NCBI RefSeq assembly: GCF_020217025.1
Contig: NZ_JAIWOF010000153.1
Coordinates: 1-10,000, forward strand
Length of the DNA: 10,000 nt
Reading direction: 5' to 3'
Origin: Flavobacterium sp.
GTDB taxonomy: Bacteria; Bacteroidota; Bacteroidia; Flavobacteriales; Flavobacteriaceae
This document shows, one piece after another, positions 1-7,148 of this stretch (position 1 is its first letter; each line of letters begins with the position of its first letter). Below the pieces are notes generated by a model. It ran no database searches. It was not told the origin of the DNA and saw nothing but the letters and a program-made list of their open reading frames with translations. The position numbers and the translations under genes are program-made.

Positions 1-2030
1 GGTAATGAGATAAATTGAGAACCAAAACGAACATAAGGCCCAAAACGACCATTGTTCACTTCAATTTCTTCTCCTTTATAAGTACCTAATTGTTTTGGAA
101 GTAAAAATAAGTTCAATACTTCTTCCAAAGTGATATTTCCAATATTTTGATCTTGACGTAAACTCGCAAATTGTTTGTTTTCATCATCAATATCACCAAT
201 TTGAGCCATTGCTCCATATTTTCCTAAACGAACCGAAACTTGTTTTCCTGAAACTGGATGCACTCCTAAGATTCTTTCACCACTTTCTCTATCTGCATTT
301 TTCTCTACATCAACTACATTTGGATGAAAGTGTTTGTAAAAGTCGTTCATCATTTTAGCCCAATCTACTTTTCCTTCTGCAATTTCATCGAAATCCTGCT
401 CCACTTTAGCCGTGAAATTGTAATCTAAAATCGTATTGAAGTTCTTCACCAAGAAATCATTCACGATAATTCCGATATCGGTTGGAACTAATTTTCCTTT
501 ATCTGATCCAACATTCTCCGTTAAAACTTGCGATTTTACTTCACCAGCTTTTAACATTAATTGGTTATATTTTCTTTCTTGACCTTCAAAACTTCCTTTT
601 TCTACATAAGTTCTAGCGATAATAGTAGAAATAGTTGGCGCATATGTTGACGGACGACCAATTCCTAATTCTTCCAATTTCTTAACCAAAGAAGCTTCAG
701 TATAACGACTTGGCGGACGCGAAAAACGTTCCGTTGCCGTGATATAATTATTGGTAAGTTTTTCGTTTACTTTTAAAGCTGGCAACATTCCTTCTTGTTC
801 CTCTTCATCATCATCATGCCCTTCTAAATACACTTTTAAGAAACCTTCAAATTTAATAACTTCTCCAGTTGCTGTAAATGTTTCCGAATGATTGCTTGCT
901 TCAATTTTTACATTGGTTCTCTCTAATTCCGCATCGCTCATTTGAGACGCTAAAGTTCTTTTCCAAATCAAATCATACAAACGTGCTTGATCTCTATCGA
1001 TATCTACAGTATGTCTTGACATATCAGTTGGACGAATCGCTTCGTGCGCTTCTTGTGCTCCTTTTGATTTGGTATTGAAGTTTCTTGGTTTTGAAAACTC
1101 TTTTCCGTAGTAACTTGTAATTTCAGCTTGAGCTGCTGCCATAGCTTCTTGCGATAAATTCACACTATCCGTTCTCATGTAAGTAATAAGTCCGGCTTCG
1201 TACAAACGTTGTGCAATTTGCATGGTAATTCCAACAGGCAAATACAATTTTCTCGCTGCCTCTTGTTGCAACGTTGAAGTAGTAAATGGTGCTGCTGGTG
1301 ATTTTTTTGTAGGTTTGGTTTCTAAATCTCCTACCTTGTAAGAGGAACCAATATTTTTAGCTAAGAAATCTTCTGCTTCTTTTTTAGTTGCAAAGTTCTT
1401 AGGTAATTTTGCTTTGAATGTTTTTCCAGCTTCGTTAGTAAATTCTGCTGTGATGCTGTAAGACGCTTCTGGTTTGAAATCTTGAATTTCTCTCTCACGT
1501 TCTACAATCAAACGAACTGAAACCGATTGCACACGACCAGCTGATAATCCTCCTTTTACTTTTTTCCAAAGTACTGGCGATAATTCGTAACCTACTAATC
1601 GGTCTAAAACTCTTCGTGCTTGTTGTGCGTTTACTAAGTTATAATCTATTCCTCTTGGATTTTCGATTGCTTTTTGAATAGCTGTTTTCGTGATTTCGTG
1701 AAAAACAATACGTTTTGTTTTTTCTGGTTTTAACTTTAATTCTTCAGATAAGTGCCAAGAAATTGCTTCTCCCTCACGGTCCTCATCGGAAGCCAACCAA
1801 ACCATTTCGGCATTTTTAGCTAATCCTTTTAATTTGGTCACCAATGCTTTTTTATCGGCCGAAACTTCATATTTCGGTTTAAAACCATTTTCTACATCTA
1901 CTCCTATTTCTCTTGAAGGCAAGTCAGCAATATGCCCATAACTCGACTCTACTTGATACTCACTTCCTAGAAATTTCTCGATGGTTTTTGCCTTAGCTGG
2001 TGACTCAACGATTACTAAATTCTTTGCCAT
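1..2030 (-). CDS. topA: DNA topoisomerase I (type IA), 3' end beyond the left edge
   Basis: This enzyme relaxes negative supercoils by cutting one strand and passing the other through a 5'-phosphotyrosine gate. Translating the minus strand from the ATG at 2030-2028 gives 676 uninterrupted codons up to the window edge, with no stop, so the C-terminus is missing. The TOPRIM domain starts at the N-terminus with VIVESPAKAK (Glu9, Lys13) and carries the metal-binding DEDREGE motif (Asp82, Asp84, Glu86). The active-site tyrosine is Tyr284, in LITYMRTDSVNLS. The motif GIGRPSTYAPTI lies downstream. From about residue 586 there are glycine-rich C-terminal repeats of the kind LGKYGAMAQIGD and NGRFGPYVRFG, in place of the zinc fingers of E. 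coli TopA, as is common in Bacteroidota. The gene is divergent from miaB and has its own promoter about 15 nt upstream of the start. Identification is secure; only the full length is unknown. Confidence 0.97.
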   Translation of the reverse strand, partial: MAKNLVIVESPAKAKTIEKFLGSEYQVESSYGHIADLPSREIGVDVENGFKPKYEVSADKKALVTKLKGLAKNAEMVWLASDEDREGEAISWHLSEELKLKPEKTKRIVFHEITKTAIQKAIENPRGIDYNLVNAQQARRVLDRLVGYELSPVLWKKVKGGLSAGRVQSVSVRLIVEREREIQDFKPEASYSITAEFTNEAGKTFKAKLPKNFATKKEAEDFLAKNIGSSYKVGDLETKPTKKSPAAPFTTSTLQQEAARKLYLPVGITMQIAQRLYEAGLITYMRTDSVNLSQEAMAAAQAEITSYYGKEFSKPRNFNTKSKGAQEAHEAIRPTDMSRHTVDIDRDQARLYDLIWKRTLASQMSDAELERTNVKIEASNHSETFTATGEVIKFEGFLKVYLEGHDDDEEEQEGMLPALKVNEKLTNNYITATERFSRPPSRYTEASLVKKLEELGIGRPSTYAPTISTIIARTYVEKGSFEGQERKYNQLMLKAGEVKSQVLTENVGSDKGKLVPTDIGIIVNDFLVKNFNTILDYNFTAKVEQDFDEIAEGKVDWAKMMNDFYKHFHPNVVDVEKNADRESGERILGVHPVSGKQVSVRLGKYGAMAQIGDIDDENKQFASLRQDQNIGNITLEEVLNLFLLPKQLGTYKGEEIEVNNGRFGPYVRFGSQFISL

Positions 2031-2049
2031 TTCATGTTTTTTTGAACCG

Positions 2050-2081
2050 CAAAAGTATAGGTTTTTTTTAAATTTTAACAT
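2050..2081 (-). promoter_or_regulatory. Probable topA promoter (Bacteroidota sigma-A type)
   Basis: On the minus strand TACTTTTG (2057-2050) fits the Bacteroidota -7 element TAnnTTTG exactly. Upstream, after a 21-bp spacer, is ATG (2081-2079), a 2/3 match to the -33 TTG. Transcription would start near 2043-2045, giving a leader of roughly 15 nt before the topA ATG. The -7 box is convincing, the -33 box less so. Confidence 0.6.
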
Positions 2082-2130
2082 CTTGAGTATTTTTTTACCT
2101 ACAATTAACCAAAATATCGGTCAAATTACT

Positions 2131-2144
2131 CCTATATATATAGG
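2131..2144. repeat. 14-bp perfect AT-rich palindrome in the topA-miaB intergenic region
   Basis: CCTATATATATAGG is a perfect palindrome between the two divergent promoters, about 75 bp from the topA -7 box and 80 bp from the miaB -33 box. It could be an operator, a supercoiling-sensitive cruciform or easily melted site, or chance in AT-rich DNA. No function can be assigned. The rest of 2031-2283 holds only the two promoters and no gene. Confidence 0.4.
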
Positions 2145-2224
2145 TATAAAATCCACTAAAAACGGCTACTTAGAAATAGAGAAAAAAATAATTTAAAATT
2201 TCATGTTAAACCTTTTCTGCCATC

Positions 2225-2256
2225 TTGTCAGATTTTATAATTTAGTATTATCTTTG
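2225..2256 (+). promoter_or_regulatory. miaB operon promoter (Bacteroidota sigma-A type)
   Basis: TTG at 2225-2227 (-33) is followed by a 21-bp spacer and TATCTTTG at 2249-2256 (-7), an exact match to the Bacteroidota consensus TTG-N(17-23)-TAnnTTTG. Transcription should begin near 2262-2264. The site decides the miaB start: the frame is open from an ATG at 2203, but that codon lies upstream of the promoter, so translation must start at 2269 or 2284. Confidence 0.8.
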
Positions 2257-2283
2257 CGGACTGATTTAATGGAAATCTTTGAT

Positions 2284-3732
2284 ATGGAAAAGGTAATTGA
2301 TGAAAACAAACAAGGTCAAAGTTTAGTACTTGACCAAAAAGAAGGAAATACAAAAAAACTTTTTATAGAGAGTTATGGTTGCCAAATGAATTTTTCGGAC
2401 AGCGAAATCGTGGCGTCTATTCTTTATGAAAATGGATATAATACCACTCAAAATCTAGAAGATGCTGATTTGGTTTTGGTAAACACTTGTTCTATTCGCG
2501 ATAAAGCGGAACAAACGATTCGTAAACGTTTAGAAAAATACAATGCGGTTAAAAAAATCAACCCTTCAATGAAAGTTGGAGTTTTAGGTTGTATGGCGGA
2601 ACGTTTGAAAAGTCAGTTTTTAGAAGAAGAGAAAATTGTGGACATGGTTGTTGGACCTGATGCTTACAAAGATTTACCCAATTTATTAGCGGAAGTAGAA
2701 GAAGGAAGAGATGCTATCAACGTAATTCTTTCGAAAGAAGAAACGTATGGAGACATTTCACCTGTTCGTTTGAATAGCAACGGAGTTAATGCTTTCGTTT
2801 CAATCACCAGAGGTTGCGATAATATGTGTACGTTTTGCGTTGTTCCTTTTACACGTGGTCGTGAGCGTAGCCGTGAACCACAAAGTATTTATGATGAAAT
2901 TCAAGATTTATACGATAGAGGCTTTAAAGAAGTAACCTTATTAGGACAAAACGTAGATAGCTACCTTTGGTATGGTGGTGGCTTAAAGAAAGATTTCGAT
3001 AAAGCAACCGAGATGCAAAAAGCTACTGCGGTTGATTTTGCGCAATTATTAGACAAATGTGCTACGTTGTTTCCAAAAATGCGTTTTAGATTCTCAACTT
3101 CGAATCCGCAAGACATGCATGTAGAAGTAATTGAAACTATGGCGAAACATCATAACATTTGCAACTACATTCACTTACCTGTTCAAAGTGGAAGTACTCG
3201 AATTTTACAAGAAATGAATCGTCAACACACGCGTGAAGAATACATCGCGTTGATTGACAAAATATATGCAATTATTCCAGATATTTCATTATCGCAAGAT
3301 ATGATTGCTGGTTTCCCAACAGAAACAGAAGAAGATCATCAAGATACGTTGAGTTTGATGAAATATGTAAAATATGATTTCGGATTTATGTTTGCGTATT
3401 CAGAACGCCCAGGAACTTTAGCTGCTAGAAAAATGGAAGACGACGTTCCAGAGGAAGTGAAGAAAAGACGTTTAAATGAAATCATCGACTTACAACAAAG
3501 AATTGGTTTAGAAAGAACGCAACGTTTCATTGGTCAAGAAGTAGAAGTATTGATTGAAAAAGAATCAAAACGTTCTGATGCTCATTGGAGCGGAAGAAAT
3601 TCTCAAAATACTGTGGTGGTTTTTCCAAAAGAAAATTACAAAGTAGGTGAATTCGTACTAGTAAAAATCACAGATTGTACCGCTGCAACTTTAATTGGAG
3701 AAGCGGTTGGTTACTCAACTGTAATGAACTAA
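2284..3732 (+). CDS. miaB: tRNA-2-methylthio-N6-dimethylallyladenosine synthase (MiaB)
   Basis: MiaB is a radical-SAM methylthiotransferase that adds the 2-methylthio group to i6A37 of tRNAs reading UNN codons. With the start at 2284 ([10 protein letters not shown]) the protein is 482 aa. The N-terminal methylthiotransferase domain has the three ligands of the auxiliary 4Fe-4S cluster: Cys33 ([12 protein letters not shown]), Cys69 ([12 protein letters not shown]) and Cys103 (VLGCMAE). The radical-SAM cluster motif is Cys178/Cys182/Cys185 ([19 protein letters not shown]). A TRAM RNA-binding domain occupies about 411-476. Relative to E. coli MiaB there is an extra segment at about 226-250 (after GQNVDSY), which I remember as normal in Bacteroidota. 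I chose the start from the promoter, whose -7 box lies inside the longer open frame that begins at 2203. ATG 2269 (MEIFDMEK) remains possible but would leave an almost leaderless mRNA. First gene of the plus-strand operon. Confidence 0.96.
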   Translation: MEKVIDENKQGQSLVLDQKEGNTKKLFIESYGCQMNFSDSEIVASILYENGYNTTQNLEDADLVLVNTCSIRDKAEQTIRKRLEKYNAVKKINPSMKVGVLGCMAERLKSQFLEEEKIVDMVVGPDAYKDLPNLLAEVEEGRDAINVILSKEETYGDISPVRLNSNGVNAFVSITRGCDNMCTFCVVPFTRGRERSREPQSIYDEIQDLYDRGFKEVTLLGQNVDSYLWYGGGLKKDFDKATEMQKATAVDFAQLLDKCATLFPKMRFRFSTSNPQDMHVEVIETMAKHHNICNYIHLPVQSGSTRILQEMNRQHTREEYIALIDKIYAIIPDISLSQDMIAGFPTETEEDHQDTLSLMKYVKYDFGFMFAYSERPGTLAARKMEDDVPEEVKKRRLNEIIDLQQRIGLERTQRFIGQEVEVLIEKESKRSDAHWSGRNSQNTVVVFPKENYKVGEFVLVKITDCTAATLIGEAVGYSTVMN

Positions 3733-3740
3733 AAATATAA

Positions 3741-3768
3741 GCCACGGATTAAAAGATTAACACGGATT
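3741..3768 (+). repeat. Left inverted repeat of the GxxExxY cassette
   Basis: This 28-bp repeat begins GCCACGGATTAAA and ends CACGGATT. It contains two direct copies of CACGGATT (3743-3750 and 3761-3768) with an 18-bp period. It is 25/28 identical to the reverse complement of 4148-4175; the mismatches are at repeat positions 14, 19 and 20, all in the spacer between the two copies. The two-copy structure resembles a protein-binding site more than a simple transposon end. Confidence 0.8.
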
Positions 3769-3773
3769 TCAAT

Positions 3774-4145
3774 ATGGGACTTTATAGAGAAGAAGAAACT
3801 TTTAAAATTATTGGTATTTGTATGGAAGTTCACAGAAATCTTGGTCCAGGATTACTTGAAGTAGTTTATAAAGATGCGTTAGAGATAGAATTTAAAGCAA
3901 ATAATCTTCCTTTTGAGAGAGAAAAAGAATTTTCAATCGAATATAAAGGAGTTATATTACCACATAAATTTTATGCTGATTTCATTGTAAATGAAGATAT
4001 TGTTTTAGAAGTAAAAGCAGTAAAAGAATTTTCAGGAGAACATACTGCACAAGTATTGAATTATATGAAACTTTCAGAATCAGAAATTGGATTATTGGTG
4101 AATTTTCAAAACAAATCACTACAACATAAAAGATTAGTATTTTAA
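3774..4145 (+). CDS. GxxExxY family protein (PD-(D/E)XK nuclease-like, PDDEXK_3)
   Basis: This is a 123-aa protein of the widespread but functionally uncharacterised GxxExxY family. The naming motif is GLLEVVY (Gly26, Glu29, Tyr32), after the typical start CMEVHRNLGPG. The rest fits a PD-(D/E)XK nuclease core: Asp69 in FYADFIV, then Glu79 and Lys81 in VLEVKAV, then Gln93 and Tyr97 in AQVLNYMK. All expected catalytic positions are present and the length is normal, so it looks intact. No signal peptide, membrane segment or DNA-binding domain is visible. It lies inside an inverted-repeat cassette between miaB and the sigma-54 activator, in the same orientation, and is probably cotranscribed with them. 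A nuclease role is inferred from the fold motifs only; substrate and pathway are unknown. Family assignment is confident. Confidence 0.88.
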   Translation: MGLYREEETFKIIGICMEVHRNLGPGLLEVVYKDALEIEFKANNLPFEREKEFSIEYKGVILPHKFYADFIVNEDIVLEVKAVKEFSGEHTAQVLNYMKLSESEIGLLVNFQNKSLQHKRLVF

Positions 4146-4147
4146 TT

Positions 4148-4175
4148 AATCCGTGAAAATCCTTTAATCCGTGGC
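4148..4175 (-). repeat. Right inverted repeat of the GxxExxY cassette
   Basis: Read on the minus strand this 28-bp element begins GCCACGGATTAAA and ends CACGGATT, matching the left repeat at 25/28 positions. It also contains two CACGGATT copies at an 18-bp period (plus-strand coordinates 4148-4155 and 4166-4173). In the mRNA the two repeats could pair and loop out the whole GxxExxY coding sequence. Confidence 0.8.
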
Positions 4176-4190
4176 AAAAAAAATAAAAAA

Positions 4191-5450
4191 ATGGAATCAG
4201 TACAAGCTATAAAACAACGATTTGAAATTATTGGGAACGACCCAAAACTCAATCGTGCCGTGGAGAAAGCCATTCAGGTAGCTCCAACGGATATTTCGGT
4301 ATTGGTAACAGGTGAAAGTGGTGTTGGAAAAGAAAGTATTCCAAAAATTATTCACGCACTTTCGCATAGAAAACATGGAAAATACATTGCAGTAAACTGT
4401 GGTGCTATTCCCGAAGGAACCATTGATAGTGAGCTTTTTGGTCATGAAAAAGGTTCATTTACTGGAGCAACTAATACTCGTGAAGGGTATTTTGAGGTAG
4501 CTGATGGCGGAACTATATTTTTGGACGAAGTTGGCGAATTACCTTTAACTACTCAAGTACGTTTATTACGTGTTTTGGAAAATGGCGAATTCATAAAAGT
4601 AGGTTCATCGCAAGTACAAAAAACAAATGTTCGAATTGTAGCGGCTACGAATGTCAATATGTTTGATGCAATTGAAAAAGGCAAATTCCGTGAAGATTTA
4701 TTTTATAGATTGAGTACGGTTGATATTATGTTGCCACCACTTCGCGAACGCAAAGATGACATTCATTTGTTGTTTAGAAAATTTGCTTCGGATTTTGCGC
4801 ATAAATACAAAATGCCCCCCATTAAATTAGACGACAGCGCCGTTGAATTGCTTTTAAAATATCGATGGAGCGGAAACATTCGTCAATTGCGAAATGTTGC
4901 TGAGCAAATTTCGGTTTTGGAAACAAAACGTGAGATTTCATCACAAACGCTTCTCTCCTATTTACCAATGGAAAATCCGAATTTACCTTCGGTCATTGGA
5001 ACTAAAAAATCGGAAAGTGATTTCAGTAACGAAAGAGAAATTTTGTACAAAGTCCTTTTTGATATGAAGAGCGACTTGAACGATTTGAAAAAGCTTACGA
5101 TGGAATTAATGCAAAACGGAAGTTCAAAAGTTCAAGAAGCCAACAAAGGATTAATTCAGAAAATTTACGGCAAACCCGAAGAAAATGCTATTTTTGAAGA
5201 AGAACCAAGAGTAGAAATGCTTCCGAATCAAAACAATTTGATTCAGGAAGAATTTGAAGACGATGACGATGAAAATTATTTATTTGCCGAAACCGTTGAT
5301 GAAGAAGAAACCTTAAGTTTAGAAGCGAAAGAAATTGAATTAATCAAGAAATCTTTAGAACGTAATAAAGGAAAACGAAAAGCGGCTGCTGACGAATTAG
5401 GAATTTCCGAAAGAACACTATACAGAAAAATCAAACAATACGATTTATAA
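4191..5450 (+). CDS. Sigma-54-dependent transcriptional activator without receiver domain (AAA+ / Fis-type HTH)
   Basis: This is a bacterial enhancer-binding protein that would use ATP hydrolysis to open RNA polymerase-sigma-54 complexes. The 419-aa protein starts almost directly with the AAA+ domain: Walker A GESGVGKE at 41-48 (Lys47), the sigma-54-contacting L1 loop GSFTGA at 88-93 (a common variant of GAFTGA), Walker B GTIFLDE at 107-113, FREDLFYRLS at 166-175 with putative arginine fingers, and WSGNIRQLRN at 226-235 (canonical WPGN, here Ser for Pro). A poorly conserved linker with an acidic stretch (about 352-375) leads to a Fis-type HTH at about 381-419 (ISERTLYRKIKQ). There is no response-regulator, PAS or GAF domain, so like PspF it must be controlled by a partner or by its own level. 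Its TAA overlaps the lptE ATG by one base. Target genes cannot be read from the protein; groESL is one candidate. Confidence 0.93.
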   Translation: MESVQAIKQRFEIIGNDPKLNRAVEKAIQVAPTDISVLVTGESGVGKESIPKIIHALSHRKHGKYIAVNCGAIPEGTIDSELFGHEKGSFTGATNTREGYFEVADGGTIFLDEVGELPLTTQVRLLRVLENGEFIKVGSSQVQKTNVRIVAATNVNMFDAIEKGKFREDLFYRLSTVDIMLPPLRERKDDIHLLFRKFASDFAHKYKMPPIKLDDSAVELLLKYRWSGNIRQLRNVAEQISVLETKREISSQTLLSYLPMENPNLPSVIGTKKSESDFSNEREILYKVLFDMKSDLNDLKKLTMELMQNGSSKVQEANKGLIQKIYGKPEENAIFEEEPRVEMLPNQNNLIQEEFEDDDDENYLFAETVDEEETLSLEAKEIELIKKSLERNKGKRKAAADELGISERTLYRKIKQYDL

Positions 5451-5953
5451 TGAGATATTTCATCATAATATTAACACTTACTTTTTCATTTATCTTAAAC
5501 AGTTGTGGCGTTTATAATTTCACAGGTGCTAAACCCATTGATGCTAAAACTTTTCAAGTAAATTATTTTCAAAATAATGCACCTTTGGTAGAGCCCGGAA
5601 TTGAAAGAACTTTCACATTAGAACTTCAAGATATTATTCAAAACCAAACCAATTTAAATTTGGTGTCTCAAGGTGGTGAATTACTTTACGAAGGTGAAAT
5701 TACCGATTATCGTATTACACCTATGACCGCAACTGCTGACCAAAGAGCAGCACAAAATAGATTAACAATAAGTGTAATGGTAAGATTTACCAATAGAAAC
5801 AAAGAAGAGGATAATTTTGAAAAGCGTTTTTCCTTTTACTATGATTTCGATGCCAATCAACAATTGGTAGGTTCACAATTAACGAACGCTTTAGATGTTA
5901 TTTTTGAGCGAATTACTCAAGATATTTTTAATGATTCATTAGCTAAATGGTAA
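5450..5953 (+). CDS. lptE: LptE-like LPS-assembly lipoprotein
   Basis: LptE plugs the LptD barrel in the outer membrane and helps deliver lipopolysaccharide to the surface. The 167-aa protein has a lipoprotein signal peptide: a short charged start (MRY), a hydrophobic core at about 4-16, and the lipobox LNSC with Cys19 as the lipidated residue. The sequence after the cysteine (GVYNFTGA) lacks the acidic export signal of Bacteroidota surface lipoproteins, which fits retention on the periplasmic leaflet. The body (GIERTFTLELQDIIQNQT, LLYEGEITDYRITPM) resembles the LptE/DUF4136-like fold seen in flavobacterial LptE proteins. Length is normal. The start overlaps the upstream stop (TAATG), indicating translational coupling with the sigma-54 activator. 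Family assignment rests on general pattern and remembered synteny. LPS function is inferred. Confidence 0.78.
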   Translation: MRYFIIILTLTFSFILNSCGVYNFTGAKPIDAKTFQVNYFQNNAPLVEPGIERTFTLELQDIIQNQTNLNLVSQGGELLYEGEITDYRITPMTATADQRAAQNRLTISVMVRFTNRNKEEDNFEKRFSFYYDFDANQQLVGSQLTNALDVIFERITQDIFNDSLAKW

Positions 5954-5967
5954 TTAATTTGTAAATT

Positions 5968-6765
5968 TTGAATATAACCGATTTAACATATCTTTTAAAC
6001 AAGCCTGAAACTATAAACGAAAAGCAAACCATTGCTTTAGAGAATGTAGTTTTACAGTTTCCGTATTTTCAAGCGGCACGAGCTTTACATTTAAAAGGAT
6101 TGTACAATCAGGAAAGTTTTAGATACAATTACGAATTAAAAAAAACAGCAGCTTACACCACTGATAGGACTATATTATTTGAATTTATTACTTCAGATAA
6201 TTTCACAGCAATCCAACAGGAAAAGATAGATGAAATTCAAAGATCATTGTTAGATATTGAAGTACATCATATGGAAGAAATAATTGTATTGCCAGAAATT
6301 GAAAGTACAGTAACTCCAGAAGAAACAGAAATAATTGAACCAACTTCAGAAGAAAAACTAGAAATAGGTAAACCTTTACCTTTTACTCCTTCAGAAAGAC
6401 ATTCGTTCCAAGAATGGTTACAATTGACCAAATTTAGTCCAATTGAACGTGAAATTGAAGAAAAAAACACTTCGAACGACCCTAAAAAGCAAAAAAAATT
6501 AGACATTATTGATAAATTTATTGAAGCTAATCCAAAAATTGCTCCAGTAAAAGAAACAACCAAAGCACCTGCAAATATTAGCAAAAGCGTTGAAGAGCCA
6601 ACGCATCTAATGACCGAAACATTAGCCAAAGTATATTTGGAACAAAAAAAATATACAAAAGCAATACAAGCTTATGAAATATTAATTTTGAAATATCCAG
6701 AAAAAAGTAGTTTCTTTGCAGACCGAATAAATGAAATCAAAAATTTACAACAAAATAATAATTAA
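5968..6765 (+). CDS. Conserved flavobacterial protein with a C-terminal TPR
   Basis: This is a 265-aa protein of unknown function found, as I remember, in the same position in many Flavobacteriaceae. The conserved N-terminal region (about 1-80: LTYLLNKPETI, FPYFQAARALHLKGLY) is followed by a charged, Glu-rich linker (about 95-200). A TPR-like helix pair lies at about 217-249 (LAKVYLEQKKYTKAIQAYEI, KYPEKSSFFADRI), so it probably acts as a protein-interaction scaffold. No signal peptide or membrane segment is visible, so it is probably cytoplasmic. The start is TTG: the frame has a TAA at 5962-5964 and no ATG before the conserved region, leaving TTG 5968 (or ATT 5965) as the only starts that keep it. 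It lies 14 nt after lptE and 2 nt before secG, so it is surely in the same operon. A specific function cannot be assigned. Confidence 0.85.
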   Translation: MNITDLTYLLNKPETINEKQTIALENVVLQFPYFQAARALHLKGLYNQESFRYNYELKKTAAYTTDRTILFEFITSDNFTAIQQEKIDEIQRSLLDIEVHHMEEIIVLPEIESTVTPEETEIIEPTSEEKLEIGKPLPFTPSERHSFQEWLQLTKFSPIEREIEEKNTSNDPKKQKKLDIIDKFIEANPKIAPVKETTKAPANISKSVEEPTHLMTETLAKVYLEQKKYTKAIQAYEILILKYPEKSSFFADRINEIKNLQQNNN

Positions 6766-6767
6766 TT

Positions 6768-7130
6768 ATGGGATTCACAGGTTTTTTAATTGCGATAACA
6801 ATTGTTTGTTTTTTATTAATCTTAGCTATTATGGTTCAAAACCCTAAAGGTGGAGGTTTATCTTCTTCATTTGGTGGTTCTCAACAATTAGGTGGAGTTC
6901 AAAAAACAACTGACTTTTTAGATAAAAGTACTTGGACATTAGGTGGAATTTTAATTGCTTTAATTTTACTTTCTAGTTTAAGTTTTAATGGAGCTGCATC
7001 TGGTTCTAAAGTTTTAGGTGAAGACGAAACTTCTGTTCCTACAACTACAATTCCAACAACTCCAGAAGCTGCAAAACAAGCTGCTCCTGCTGCTACACCA
7101 GCACCAGTTGCAACAGATTCTACAAAATAA
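6768..7130 (+). CDS. secG: Preprotein translocase subunit SecG
   Basis: SecG is the small, non-essential subunit of the SecYEG channel in the inner membrane; it stimulates SecA-driven protein export. The 120-aa protein has two transmembrane helices (about 3-24 and 57-74) joined by the characteristic glycine-rich loop QNPKGGGLSSSFGG, followed by GGVQKTTDFLDKSTWTL. After the second helix there is a low-complexity tail rich in Pro, Ala and Thr (about 85-120), longer than the E. coli tail and common in Bacteroidota. The ATG is 2 nt after the TAA of the TPR gene. It is the last gene of the operon: a strong intrinsic terminator begins 18 nt after its stop. Confidence 0.95.
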   Translation: MGFTGFLIAITIVCFLLILAIMVQNPKGGGLSSSFGGSQQLGGVQKTTDFLDKSTWTLGGILIALILLSSLSFNGAASGSKVLGEDETSVPTTTIPTTPEAAKQAAPAATPAPVATDSTK

Positions 7131-7148
7131 GAATTGATAAAATATATA

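Larger units (their letters stand above)
3741..4175. mobile_element. Putative 435-bp inverted-repeat cassette carrying a GxxExxY gene
   Basis: A single small ORF is enclosed by two 28-bp inverted repeats (3741-3768 and 4148-4175) with 25/28 identity. The ORF almost fills the interior: its ATG is 5 nt after the left repeat and its TAA 2 nt before the right repeat. The left repeat starts 8 nt after the miaB stop, and the right repeat ends 15 nt before the sigma-54 activator ATG. Removing the cassette would bring the two housekeeping genes to about 23 nt apart, typical of an operon. This suggests insertion. No transposase motif is present. No clear target-site duplication can be read, because both flanks are A-rich. 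A mobile or mobilised unit is an inference from architecture only. Confidence 0.5.

Noticed and set aside
878..1078. Open plus-strand frame of 66 codons inside topA
   Set aside because: It lies entirely antisense to conserved topA coding sequence, with no family resemblance or start signal.
1981..2196. Open plus-strand frame of 71 codons across the topA start
   Set aside because: It overlaps the N-terminal codons of topA on the other strand and then runs through intergenic DNA including the topA promoter; the product (FFLNFNILSIFLP) looks like translated AT-rich DNA.
3741..4175. Ordinary insertion sequence
   Set aside because: The only ORF has no transposase DDE, HUH or serine-recombinase motifs, and no target duplication can be read; I therefore call it only a putative cassette.
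6267..6629. Minus-strand 120-codon frame opposite the TPR gene
   Set aside because: The Ser/Val/Ile-rich product mirrors the Glu/Thr-rich linker of the real gene; there is no promoter or start context.
6683..6690. TAATTTTG as a secG promoter -7 box
   Set aside because: It fits TAnnTTTG but has no TTG 17-23 bp upstream and lies inside the TPR coding sequence, in an operon with 2-nt gene spacing.
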